A stretch of DNA of 64,000 nt from Prostheceraeus crozeri (GCA_907163375.1 CAJQUW010014423.1:186001-250000); one strand, 5' to 3'; positions 21,113 through 31,278 are shown, counted from the stretch's first letter. Made by a program: numbers and translations. Notes: generated by a model not told the origin, from the sequence alone.

Positions 21113-23621
21113 CCCGCATGTGATCAGGCGGACAAAAGTGTCCGTTAACGATTTTCAAAATGCTCTTTTTCATGATCGATAGCTTATCCGTCCGTAATAT
21201 CATGTGACTTTGTTCCTATGGTGAGGTAGATATTCATGCTAAAAGGATTTTTGATTTGATCTATTAGAATGCGATCAGCAGCAGAATAACCTGTTGCGGT
21301 TCAAGGCGGACAAAAGTGTCCGTTCATACATAGAGTCATTTTCATTCGATTCAAGCATCTTCACAACCCGAAGCTATTGTCTCATTGTGAAATAAACTAA
21401 TTCATAGAGATGATAACGTCATCCTTTCCAAGATAGTTGATTCTCTATGGTTGATTCATCGATTGACAGAAACACGACGAACGAGTGTGTGCGTATTTTT
21501 AGCACGTGCGTGTGATTCATTCTGTGTTTCGTCCATTGATGTTATTTGATAGACGAAGCCAATCAATTTGAAGAATGTTTTCCGTCTGACTCGACGCTGT
21601 TTGTGTTTCATCTTGTACGCATAATATCATTGTCTTCGGACTCACAGTTGCTCGCAAGATGTCACGCGCTGGAAAGCAGATTGCCATGAGACTGATGGCC
21701 CTAGAAAGTGATTCAGAGGAGGACGATGATTTTACAGCAGCTGATGATGACTTTCATGATGTATCAGTTGAAGTTCCTTCTACTCACGATGATCCTATGG
21801 GTAATGTGACAAGTGACAGTGGTGAAGATGATGAGCCGGACATTGGTGGTGATGGCGTCTCAGACAACACTACACCCGTTGAAGTTTTGATCGGCAGGAA
21901 TAATACAGAATGGTCTGTGATAGACGAAAATGCTGTATTTCCTGGGAGAGCATCGAGAGAGAACATCCTGCGTCCAGCTCCAGGCCTAACAGCGTATGCA
22001 TTTCAACGTCTACGGGATAATCCGGTTTTGGATAGTTTTCTAATTTTCTTTAGCACTGGTAGGTAATAGCCTTATTTATGCACAATAATTTTTGCATCTC
22101 TAATCGATTGCGCTTTTGTTTTTCAGATATGATTGAAACGATGGTCAAGGAAACCAATAGACAAGGTACAAGGATGAAAGGTTCTCAATTTACGGAAATT
22201 GATCTATGTGAGATGAAGGCCTTTATTGGATTGCTGATTCTCCGAGGTACATATCGAGCTGCTGGGGAATGTGACGATGAATTGTGGTCACCAATACACG
22301 GTAGACCTATTTTCAGCCGAACAATGAGTTTACGTCGATTCAAATTGATACGCTCCTATTCTGCGATTTGACAATGTTGAGACAAGACAAGGACGACTTT
22401 CTCGTGACAAATTGGCAGCCGTGCGTCTTTTATTGGATGTTTTTGTAAGTCACAGTCAACAGGCGTATGTTCCAGGACCATCGGTTACCGTGGATGAACA
22501 GCTATATCCGTATCGTGGAAGATGTCGCTACATTCAGTATATGCCATCTAAACCGGCCAAATATGGTCTAAAGTTTTGACTTGCCTGCGATTCGGACAAC
22601 TACTATTGCACCAATATCCAATTCTATTGCGGCAAGGACGACGTTCGGGATAGTGATGTACCGCTTGGTCAGCATGTTGTTTTATCTTTGACTGAACATT
22701 TACGACAAAGCGGTAGGAACATCACATGTGATAACTTCTTCACTTCGGTTCAGCTTGCTCAGAAGCTTCATGAAGCAAACATGACTCTCGTGGGAACAGT
22801 GCGATCCAACCGACGTGAGCTACCAAGTGTACTTGCAACACACCAGAGAAGAGAGCAATTTTCAACTGTACAAGCTGTGAATCAAAGCAATGGTTGCTCG
22901 ACTCTCTTAGTATCCTACGTGGCGAAGAAGAACAAAGTTGTCAACCTTATCTCGACCACTCATCGCAAGGCTACTATTGATCATTCCTCTAAGAAGAAGA
23001 AACCTGATGTGGTGGAATATTACAATCACACAAAAGGCGGTGTCGACGCCGCAGATGAGCGCATCGGCACTTATAGCACCAAATTCAAATGTCGACGGTG
23101 GCATGTTGTCCTTTTTACCAATATTTTGGATTTGAGTGCTTTCAATGGTTATGCCATTCATTCTATTTTTGAGCCGAATTGGAACTCGACGAAATTATTT
23201 CGCCGTCGGCTGTATTTGTTGGCACTTGGCAATTCTCTGTTACAAGACCATCTGGACCGCCGGTCACCCAATCTGAACACTACATTTATTGTTGGAATGA
23301 CACCATCTCCGATATCCCAAAAACGTGGTGTCTGCGTGCGGTGTGATTACGGTGAACGAAAGAATGCAAATGCAACTACAAATGCAATCATTTCGTTTGC
23401 AAAGATCATTTTACGCAAATTTGCTGTCATTGTTCGAATTGATTCGCTCGGAAACATACACGTCTTTTGGATATACATGTATTTTTCGTCTACACATCAT
23501 ATTTAGATGAAAAGAACATATATAGGCTATAAAGCACATCACAAAATGGTTTAAAATGAAAACGGACAAAAGTGTCCGCTCTGACACTAATCGTAGTTAT
23601 TTTTTAGCGGTCACATGCGGG
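21113..23621 (+). mobile_element. piggyBac-type transposon inside the Polinton
   Basis: Bounded by TTAA on both sides (21109-21112 and 23622-23625), with inverted ends CCCGCATGTGA. It is 2509 bp and carries a decayed piggyBac transposase. Three copies of the palindrome CGGACAAAAGTGTCCG lie at 21129, 21307 and 23563, two near the left end and one near the right, and are plausible transposase-binding sites. Confidence 0.92.
21659..23506 (+). pseudogene. piggyBac transposase, decayed, with a small intron
   Basis: It starts with an acidic Ser/Asp/Glu-rich N-terminus typical of the family. The first frame stops at 22066, but 22058-22126 has GT…TTTTTCAG borders, and removing it would keep the phase into DMIETMVKETNRQG and MKAFIGLLILRG. 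The catalytic aspartates are visible at TVDEQLYPY (about 22485), TCDNFFTS (about 22730) and GGVDAADERIGTYS (about 23040). Breaks include a frameshift near 22365 and an in-frame TGA near 22577. The C-terminal Cys-rich finger starts (CVRCDYGERK) but goes out of phase after about 23385. The protein would cut and paste DNA at TTAA, but this copy cannot make it whole. Confidence 0.85.
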
Positions 23622-23839
23622 TTAAGTTAACGATACTCCCTATGCCAGAAAAGATGCCAGCCCCTTCTTTTTGAATTGTTTCTACATTGTTATAATGGTA
23701 AACAGATTTCACAGATGGTTCATGAGCAATTTTTATATTTGAAGCAATATGTTTAAGATTGTGTTTATAAATTATAGGCATTTTTTAGGATTAAATTTGA
23801 CTTTTGGGAAAAAATATTTACGATTGGTTAGTAACCTGA

Positions 23840-23852
23840 GGACCTTTGGTCC
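23840..23852. repeat. mini-hairpin between two Polinton virion genes
   Basis: GGACC-TTT-GGTCC (GACC-AAA-GGTC type on the other strand), next to a GGTTA/TAACC piece. It sits in the short space before the fibre-like gene. Confidence 0.8.
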
Positions 23853-23873
23853 GATTAAGATTTACGTGCGTCA

Positions 23874-24853
23874 TCAAGATTTACGTTTGTGAATGGACAA
23901 CAACTTCGAGATAACTTTATTAATTTTCCGTTGCACTTTATCTATTGCGTCAAGTAGCGTGTGATGTACTTTAATTTCTTTTCTATTAACTTGCATTTTC
24001 TCCTGATTCATCTTCAACGCCGTTTTAAGAGCATTTAACTTAATTTTAAGAACATCTAATTGTCTTTTAACAGAATCCAACTGTTCTTTATTTTCTTTAG
24101 AGTTTTCTTGTAAATTTTTCTTTAATTCATTTTCTAAATTATTTTTAAGAGTTTTCATTTTATCAACTTTTTGATGAAGTGAGTTTACTTCATTTATTAT
24201 TCTATTCATCTTTTTCATTTGTTGAGTAATTTTAGAACTCAATTCATCAACACTTTTTTGGAATGTAGTTTATAACTGCTTTAATTTTTTTTTAATTCTT
24301 TCAGGTAGTTCTCTATTTCATCTTCTAATTGTTCTTTCAATAGTTGTATCTGATGTTTATTTTTAATGACTGCAGATTTTAACTTTTTAGAAAGTAATAT
24401 TAAAATTTCTGATTGTTCTGAAATCTTTTTAAAAAGTTTTGCTGTATCTGCTTCTAGCTCTCTATCCTTTTTATCAAGTTTTAATAATTTTTCGTTTAAT
24501 GATTTGTCATTAAGTTTTAGCAACTTTAATTCATTCATCAGTGGAACCAAAACATCGTTTATATATTTTTCTTTTAAGTCATTGATTTGTGTATCAACAT
24601 ATTGTTTATTTGTTAACTCTGTATTTTGTTGCGGAAGAATAGAAAGATGCAATGGACCAGATAAAACGTCTCCAGTTTTCATGATATAATTTTCTATTTC
24701 TATTTCTGATTCACGATTATTCGGGATATATGCACCTCCACCAACATTTGGCAACATCATTTTTTCAACAATAAAAGATAGATATGTCATGGAAATAAAA
24801 ATTGTTTTCTCATGAAAATAAAAAATAATTTTTTCACGGATCAACAAAGACAA
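23874..24853 (-). pseudogene. fibre-like coiled-coil protein, frameshifted
   Basis: Two frames (24853-24281 and 24242-23874) appear to be one gene broken near an A-run around 24280. The start is uncertain: the first Met gives a Phe/Ile-rich leader, while an internal Met near MMLPNVGGGAYIP looks more natural. Residues about 56-90 (from the first Met) contain MKTGDVLSGPLHL … TELTNKQYVDTQINDL. That is the pattern found in phage tail-fibre and collar proteins, where a short beta turn leads to a trimeric helix ending in KQYVD. The rest, about 200 residues, is heptad-rich coiled coil. A receptor-binding or spike-type fibre on the Polinton particle is inferred. It is the last large gene before the right terminal repeat. 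Confidence 0.5.
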
Positions 24854-24872
24854 TGAATGGACATCAGATCAC

Positions 24873-24950
24873 TCAGATTCCTTCCATTTCTGAGGCTTCT
24901 TCAATTTTCGTCGTCGCCGTTGCCGTCGCCGTCCCCGTTGAGGTTTCCAT
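24873..24950 (-). CDS. 25-residue peptide at the right end
   Basis: It reads MET, then a short Thr/Ala alternating run, then KIEEASEMEGI. Its upstream sequence and first codons mirror those of the gene at 7889 because both lie within the terminal inverted repeats. It may therefore be only the repeat-encoded start of a truncated gene and not a functional peptide. Confidence 0.3.
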   Translation of the reverse strand: METSTGTATATATTKIEEASEMEGI

Positions 24951-24997
24951 TTTTAAAGAAATATTTTGAATACAATCTTCTGGTATATTAAGACTAC

Positions 24998-25190
24998 GTG
25001 ATATTTTTTTGGGCTACCTAAATTTTCATCTGCCTACATTTTCGACCTTCGGCTACGTGATATTTTTCGACCACGTGATATTTTTTAGATTACGTGATAT
25101 TTTAAGACCACCTAAATTTTCGTCCACGTGATATTTTGAGACCGCCTAAATTTTCGATTACGTGATATTTTGAGACCGCCTAAATTTTTG
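24998..25190. repeat. right subterminal repeats of Polinton copy 1
   Basis: Five to six degenerate direct copies of a roughly 35-bp unit of the type ACGTGATATTTTGAGACC then GCCTAAATTTTCG. The same unit in the opposite orientation lies at 60550-60680 next to the left end of copy 2. These are probably terminal recognition sequences. Confidence 0.8.
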
Positions 25191-25230
25191 AAATTTTGAT
25201 TATTTGAAAATTTTGAAAAAACCCGCAAAA

Positions 25231-25294
25231 GTGTGACATCCGGCGCAAGCGAAGCGAGGCAAAGCGAAGCGAAGCGTCGCGCCGGATGTCACAC
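25231..25294. repeat. terminal hairpin of Polinton copy 1 (right end)
   Basis: GTGTGACATCCGGCGC at 25231-25246 pairs perfectly with its complement at 25279-25294 across a 32-nt loop made of GCGAAGC and GCAAAGC units. It stands 11 bp from the end of the element (25305). The next 6 bp, CTTATC, would be one half of the target duplication; the left half was not found. Confidence 0.9.
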
Positions 25295-25441
25295 TATATA
25301 CTACTCTTATCACGGAATTTCTAATCTCCCTTTTTAACATGGACCATTAATCAGTTTTCATGATGTCATTTTTATCGTCGTCCTCAAAGATGTCACATCC
25401 GAATTTTCGAACTTTTTTTATCGAAGAGACCTCAAAACTGT

Positions 25442-25891
25442 GACAGGTTTTACCTTCAATCTAAGAGGAAGGTAATGATTCAGGATGATATTTGGTTTAC
25501 TTCAAGGCCATTGGGACACAATACCCTGAAAAAGATGTTACAGACAATGAAAAAAGAGATCGGAATTCAAGGGAGAAAAACTAATCATAGTCTGAGGGCT
25601 ACTTGTGCCAGTCTTCTTTACAACGCGGGAGTTGACGAACAGATGATTATGGAAAGAACAGGTCATCGGTCAGTGCTCGGGGTTCGCTCTTACAAAAGAA
25701 CATCGGATTTGATGATCAAAAACACTTCCATGATTCTTAACAGCGAGGTTTTGTTTTCAGAAGTCAAGAGGCAGTGTCCACGTGTTCAACAACATGCGTG
25801 TGGCATCAATATCAACATTCGAGACTGCCAAGTTACAATTGTGAATAAACCTCCAGCTGAAGGTGATATTTCTCGAGATGATCAAGTCTGA
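25442..25891 (+). pseudogene. Crypton-like tyrosine recombinase, C-terminal fragment
   Basis: About 150 codons with the C-terminal catalytic block of DUF3504-type tyrosine recombinases: GHNTLKKMLQ, then TNHSLRATCASLLYN (catalytic Arg), MERTGHRSVLGV (His/Arg) and SYKRTS (nucleophile Tyr). This family includes animal Cryptons and host proteins derived from them. The N-terminal core is absent upstream: the sequence passes directly into the Polinton flank. It is taken as a transposon relic; a host exon is less likely because no splice acceptor is evident. Confidence 0.7.
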
Positions 25892-26301
25892 TCGCTATGA
25901 CTTTGCATTTCTTGTTAAAATGTTGAAATAAAGATATGTTTTTTGACATAGATAATGACCTCTAAAGTAAAAATAATGACCGGAAATATTACATAACCAT
26001 GCGTTAATAATAGATTTATTCACATCTCATCTCTCTTTCTCTTTTTCAGCGATTGATTCTTTGCTGACCGTCAATTTTCTTTTCTCTTTCTCACGAGATA
26101 TTGAATATCTCGTTTACGAAACGAAAATGGCGTAGGCTGACCGGTTACATATATACATGTACACAAGAAATATCAACTATGAACATGAGAACGCACATAG
26201 GAGCGACGAGGATAGGATAAGGGCACATGGGTTAGATTGAAACGAACAAACGTTGAATACATTAACATAATACACTGTACGCGTCATGCAATTATCGGAA
26301 T

Positions 26302-26397
26302 TGAATCTTATTATGGAATTGGAATTGAATTGAACTGTTTCGACTGGAATTGGAATTGGAATTGAAGTTTCTGCTCTGGAATTGGAATTGGAATTAA
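26302..26397. repeat. GGAATT microsatellite
   Basis: Several runs of GGAATT interrupted by short unique pieces, repeated in copy B at 50602-50696. Open frames here (Asn/Ser/Ile/Pro repeats) are translations of the microsatellite. Confidence 0.9.
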
Positions 26398-26440
26398 AAA
26401 ATTTCAGTGGAATTTTTCCAGCTGTGGTCACAATATTGGC

Positions 26441-27130
26441 ATGTTGTTCAATTGCATCTGAAGACGGACAAGTCGATGTTGATGCAAGGTTCTATTCATG
26501 TGACGAGCTGCATGATCGATGAAAGTTTGCTGAACAGATGGCTCCGACAAATGTCTCATAACAACACTTTTCATTAAGAGATAGATGTCTCAATGGGATT
26601 GAGGAAAGGGGAATAACGCGGAAGACCCACTGGATGCTCATCTTTCAAAAATGGAGGGTTCCTATGTGCGGGTGCATTGTCATGGATGATGGTGACATTC
26701 TCATCATCCAGCAGACTGTTTACATCACTTAAAAAAAGTGCTTACTTTTTCTGTGTCATTCCACCTGTTACACAGCCGTAGTGTACAAGACCATAGTGTT
26801 GTGAAATGGCTAAACACACAGTAAGATTTTGTCCACGTTGACCATTCACGATTCTAATAGCCCTTGTTCCACACAGTGATCGCCCCTGTGATCGAACCGC
26901 ATATGTTGAACCCACATTCGTCCGTGTATATGATCCACACCAGCCTACATCATCCACCTTACGTATGATGCCCTCTCTTCCTTGATGAATTGGTTGATGT
27001 TCCAGTTATGTCGCATTACCGTCGTTGTGGAAACTTGAAGTAGTGGAAAAAGAAGCGCCAATCTCACCTTCATTTCGTCAAGAGTTGCGGTTGGCTTTTC
27101 CTCCACATATCTAATAAGCTCATTGTGCAT
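26441..27130 (-). pseudogene. IS630/Tc1-like DDE transposase remnant
   Basis: Pieces in order on the minus strand: a helix-turn-helix-like LDEMKVRLALLFPLLQVSTTTV, then WCGSYTRTNVGSTYAVRSQG, RIVNGQRGQNLTVCLAIS, an in-frame stop after MTQKK, HDNAPAHRNPP and YSPFLNPIETS. The HDNAPAH and SPFLNPIE blocks are the second Asp and the Glu of the DDE core in IS630-Tc1-mariner transposases. Stops and a frameshift near 26950 break it. The stop after MTQKK is shared with copy B, so it predates the duplication. Confidence 0.7.
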
Positions 27131-27253
27131 TAAATGACATTGAGCATGTCATGGAAAATACCATAGCAATTCATGGCACTGTACTGTAGTGTTTATCAAG
27201 TAAAATGTAAATGAGCATTTAAATCATGGATCAATGAAGTCATAAGATAGAAC

Positions 27254-27426
27254 TGTAGCAGCAGATATCTTCACCAGAATCGACTTATGCATAATCTATG
27301 TCACAATGTTATTCTAACGTTCTATGTCATAGTTCACAATTTGAATTGTAGCTGTAGCCTACTTCAAGAGCTTGTTTTCATAACAATATTATAACTCAAC
27401 AAACTCAGACATTTTGCCTCGTTATA
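27254..27426 (+). repeat. 5' LTR of Gypsy element
   Basis: 173 bp from TGTAGCAGCAGATATC to GCCTCGTTATA. It matches the 3' LTR apart from a 253-bp insert there, and matches 57511-57683. Confidence 0.88.
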
Positions 27427-27443
27427 TTGGTGAGCCCGAACAA
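27427..27443 (+). other. primer-binding site of the Gypsy element
   Basis: TTGGTGAGCCCGAACAA follows the 5' LTR immediately, where a tRNA 3' end would pair to start reverse transcription. Which tRNA was not determined. Confidence 0.55.
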
Positions 27444-27446
27444 ACA

Positions 27447-27982
27447 ATGGATGCCAGCTTTTCAACTGCCGCTTCGTGCAACTCAGTATCTGTCAAAATT
27501 CCAGCATTTAGGCTACATGTATGATCAAAAATATCAGAGCATGGTTTATACTTTGTGACGCTCAATTTTCAATCGCAAACATAACTTCACTTTTTACCAA
27601 GTCAAGCCATGTAATTGCTAATATACCATCTGATGTCATATCAAGACTGTCCGCTTGGATTCTCAAACAAGCAGACCGCGGTAAAATTTATTACGATGAT
27701 CTCCAACAACAACTTCTACAGATCTATGATTTAACTGGTATTGAGAGGTCGCATGCCTTACTTGAACTTCCGACATCGGGACTAGGTGACCGCAACCCTA
27801 TTCAACTTGCAGAAGAGATGCGATTGCTTTCCTTAAAAGCTGATGGCTCTCAAGTCGATCTAATTGCCGAAATATTTATGCGAACAATTCCGAAGTCTGT
27901 AAGAGATCAAATGTATGTTATCTTACAACAGCCCAGTTCAACATACTGTACTAAGCTTGAAGATCTGTCAATGAAAATTTAG
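27447..27982 (+). pseudogene. gag: Gypsy gag, frameshifted and truncated
   Basis: Starts MDASFSTAAS. The capsid-type helices include IRAWFILCDAQFSIANITS and LLQIYDLTGIERSHALLEL. Compared with copy B it has 5 extra bases (GGCTA) near 27509 that shift the frame, and it ends at a stop at 27980. No Cys-His zinc knuckle was found afterwards. The next 400 bases up to the protease/RT region look decayed. Confidence 0.75.
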
Positions 27983-28379
27983 TTGACCGCTACAGTCGAT
28001 AACGTAATTTAAGAAAGAACTACACGTTTATTCCAATAGCTATATTGTCTGATTGTCGGTGCGTTTGTAGAAATTCAACGGAAGTCTTCTCATCCTTGCA
28101 AATCGATGCCAGAGTCAACAAGTTCATCCTTGATCGAAGTGACAATGAGACAGGTGCAGCGATCGTGTGTGTTGCCCCTAGGCAATGAGTCACATATATG
28201 TGCGTATATGCGCCGACGATCAAGGTCAACCATGAACAGTCATTTTAGAGGATTGGCATATTCTACGTTATCGACTGTAGCGCAGCAAATATTTATCCGA
28301 TTTAAATGAAATTTGGTTTGTAGAGAGAAAATATCCATAGCTAGACACTCCTCAAGTTTCATAGCGATCAGTTCAGTAT

Positions 28380-31278
28380 AACATGATTTATCGAATTTTG
28401 AAGGAGTGGGGGGATAAAACCTACAAGTACCGATTCCTATACTCCATACGATGGACCACTGTCATTAGTTTCAGCCAATGGAGGACTCATTAAAATTCTC
28501 GCACAGAAACTGCTTAAGGTCAGACTAGGTGATTGTGATTTCAAATGGACATTTCTCATAGCTGAAGTCAATCAACCAATCACTGTTTCTGATTTTTTGG
28601 CTCATTATGAACTATTGGTCGATGTCGCAAAACATCGATTAGTGAAAGCCACTGACTTCTATTACATTCCATTACAGCCACAGGCTGGTACTCACATGAG
28701 CTTAAAAGTGGTCTACACTGACAAATTCTTGAAGCTACTTGACAATTTTCCAGAACTTACTGCTCCTCAGTTCAAATCATTAACTGTTTCGCATGGTATA
28801 CAGCATCATATTGAGACACGAGGCCCACCAGTCTGGTCTCGTCCGAGGCGTCTATGTCCTGAAAAACTAACCATAGCTGAAAAAGAATTTCGTAAAATGG
28901 AAGATTTAGGCATTATTCGCCCGTCATCATCACCCTGGGCATCGCCTTTACACATGGTTCCGAAAGAAAACGGGGAATGGAGACCCTGAGGTGATTATCG
29001 ACGACTGAATCAGCGGACAACACCGGAGGAATATCCCATTCCTCTCATTTCTGATTGCACTGCAAAACTATCTGGTTCAACCATATTCAGCAAAATTGAC
29101 CTTATCAGAGGTTACTTTCAAGTGCCCGTCCATCCTGAAAGTATACCGAAAACAGCAATTACAACACCCTTCGGTTCGTTCGAATTCCTGAGAATGAGTT
29201 TTGGTCTTCGAAACGCAGCACAAACGTTTATGAGAGTAATGCATAAAGCTCTCCATGGTCTTGATTTTGTTTTTATCTATCTGGACGACATTCTTGTATT
29301 CAGTTCAACTGAATCCGATCACGAAAATCATCTTCGAACTGTTTTCGAACGTTTGCAACAGCACGGATTAATCATCAAGCTAGAGAAATGCGCATTTGGG
29401 AAACCTGAAATTCCTCGGTCATGTCATCGATGCTTTAGGAAGTCGACAACTTCCAGAGAAAGTGAAAGCAATACTTGACTTTTCAGAACCAAAAGTAATG
29501 AAAGAAGTGCAGTGTTTTGCTGGTTTAATTAACTATTACCACAAATTCATTCCTAATGCCGCAAGAATAATGGCACCAATTTATTCATCAATCGGCATCC
29601 GAAAAAAGTTCATTTGGAAAGAAGATCAAAGCAAAGCATTTAATGAGGCAAAAGAGGCTTTAAGTAATGCTGTAATGTTGAACCATCCCGTCCACGGCGC
29701 AGAGATACACGTATGTCTGAGAACTGATGTATCTGATATTGCAGTTGGCTCTGTCTTGGAGCAAGTTGTGAATGGTGTTTCCCAACCTTTGGCTTTGTTT
29801 AGCAGAAAACTTCGCGAGCCAGAACTGAAGTACAGTGCATTTGACAAAGAGTTACTCGCAGTTTTCCTATCGGTCAGGCACTTCAGACATTATTTAGACG
29901 GAAGAAGTTTCAACCTTTATACGGATCACAAGCCTTTAGTCCAAGCAATTGACCGGATAGGCGATCCAATGTCCAATCGACAGAAGAGACAATTATCAGA
30001 ATTATCAGAATATTGTGTCACTATGAAATACGCACCTGGGAAAGACAATATTGTTGCGGACGCGTTGTCTCGTTTAGATTCAATCAACATCGGAATTGAC
30101 TACGAAGCTCTTGCAAGAGCTCAAAACAAAGACGCTGAATTACCTGACTCCTACTCAAGGAATCCTAACTTGAAAATCGAAAAAAATTCAATTCCTGGCT
30201 CCACTGTGACGTTGTGGTGTGACATCTCTTTGAAAAGACCAATACCAAAAGTCCCTGAATCCTTTAGAAAGCAAGTTTTTACGCTTATGGATTCAACTGG
30301 CCACCCATCAATAAGATCAACAAGAAAATTGATCACGGTTCGTTTCCTTTGGTTCAGCATGAATAAAAATGTTTCAGAGTGGACTCGAGCCTGCCAAAGC
30401 TGTCAAAAAAGCAAAGTTTATCGTCACACCAATTCTCCGACCGAATCAATGAAAAACCCAATTCTCCGCTTCAGCTCGATACACTTGGACATCGTAGGTC
30501 CTCTTCCGATTTCCAATGGATTTAGATACCTGTTGACTGTCATTGATCGGACCTCACGCTGGCTAGAAGTCTTTCCCCTCACAGAGGCTACAGCAAAAGA
30601 ATGCGCGCAAGCTTTCCTTCACGGTTGGATAGCTCGATATGGGATCCCTCAAGACTTGACTTGAGATAGAGGCTCTCAATTCACTTCGGAATTCTGGACG
30701 AATCTTAACAAGTTAATGGGTATCACAGTTCATCACACGACGGCTTATCATTCAGAATCAAATGGTGTCATAGAACGCCTGCATCGACACTTGAAAAGAG
30801 TCTTGATGGCACGCATGAATAATGATCCCAACTGGTTACAGCATCTCCCCTGGACTTTACTATCCTTGCGATCCACACCTAAGGAAAACACCGGGATTTC
30901 ATCAGCTGAAAGACTTTTCGGTGAGCCTTTGACATTACCAGGAGAGTTCTTCCCCACAGATCACGATGACATCGAAATCAAGAGATTAAGGATCAAAGTC
31001 GGTACTTTTTCCCCCGTGCCTCCTCCACGAAAATACAAACCTTCACATGTGCCAAAATCTCTACAAAATGCTTCTCACGTTTTCGTTAGAATTGACTCCC
31101 ATCGTATCCCATTAACTCGTCCTTACCAGGGCCTTTTTTGATATTGGACCGAACTGATGAAGCCCTGTTTTTAGCGCTTGGAAATCGCCGGGATTGGGTT
31201 TCGATCGACCGCTGTAAACCGGCATACCTGGACGAATTTCAAACTACCTCTGGACGCTTAAATCTTCCACCAAGTTAG
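28380..31278 (+). pseudogene. pol: Gypsy pol (reverse transcriptase, RNase H, integrase), broken
   Basis: A degenerate protease region (about 28380-28560) leads into RT with VWSRPRRLCPEK, SSSPWASPLHMV, SKIDLIRGYFQV and the catalytic FIYLDDILVFS (about 29273). RNase H follows with ALFSRKL, FDKELLAVFLSVRHFRHYL and TDHKPLVQA. Integrase has the zinc-binding region (GHPSIRSTRK … CQSCQKSK), Asp in HLDIVGPLP, Asp in DRGSQFTS and Glu in GVIERLHRHLK. The tail ends WVSIDRCKPAYLDEF. Breaks are in-frame TGA at about 28987 and 30662 and frameshifts near 29400 and 31140. All catalytic residues are still readable, so decay is recent. Confidence 0.88.

Larger units (their letters stand above)
20762..23781 (-). 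pseudogene. second small virion protein, split by piggyBac
   Basis: The 5' part starts at 23781 (MPIIYKHNLK) and reads to the TTAA at 23622-23625. The 3' part resumes at the other TTAA (21109-21112) and ends at 20762. Both parts are in the same phase if one TTAA and the 2509-bp insert are ignored, so the insertion is what breaks the gene. It encodes a basic N-terminus, a Gly-rich GAGIFSGIGS segment, an Ala-rich hydrophobic segment (TSAAKGAAAIGSTASA) and a long charged helix, resembling other small Polinton virion proteins. The tail includes decayed mini-hairpins (20790-20800, 20806-20814 and near 20850). Confidence 0.7.
6937..25305. mobile_element. Polinton/Maverick (adintovirus-like) element, copy 1
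   Basis: The gene set is diagnostic: protein-primed family B polymerase, retroviral-type integrase, A32/FtsK-type packaging ATPase, double-jelly-roll capsid protein, penton-like protein and small virion proteins. The right end is precise, ending in ...TATATACTACT (5'-AGTAGT on the other strand), as expected for Polintons that start with AG. The left end is only estimated from the start of subterminal repeats; the terminal hairpin is missing there. Without the nested piggyBac the element is about 15.9 kb, a normal Polinton size. The left and right inverted repeats extend into the first codons of the outermost genes (near 7866-7925 and 24940-24990). No protease gene remains and most genes are broken, so it is a decayed endogenous copy. 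Confidence 0.9.
26024..27978. repeat. duplicated segment, copy A
   Basis: It matches 50319-50732 plus 56693-58235 almost base for base. It contains a GGAATT microsatellite, an IS630/Tc1-like transposase remnant and the 5' LTR plus gag start of a Gypsy element, all in the same order and with the same junctions. The shared junction between transposase remnant and LTR shows that the whole segment was copied as a unit. Confidence 0.9.

Noticed and set aside
26177..26431. Minus-strand frame rich in SNSNS and IPIPIP, repeated at 50471-50746
   Set aside because: Encoded by the GGAATT microsatellite; the match between the two is due to the segmental duplication.
28587..30664. In-frame TGA codons in Gypsy pol as possible recoding
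   Set aside because: Frameshifts occur as well and the two TGA sites do not share context, so simple decay is more likely.
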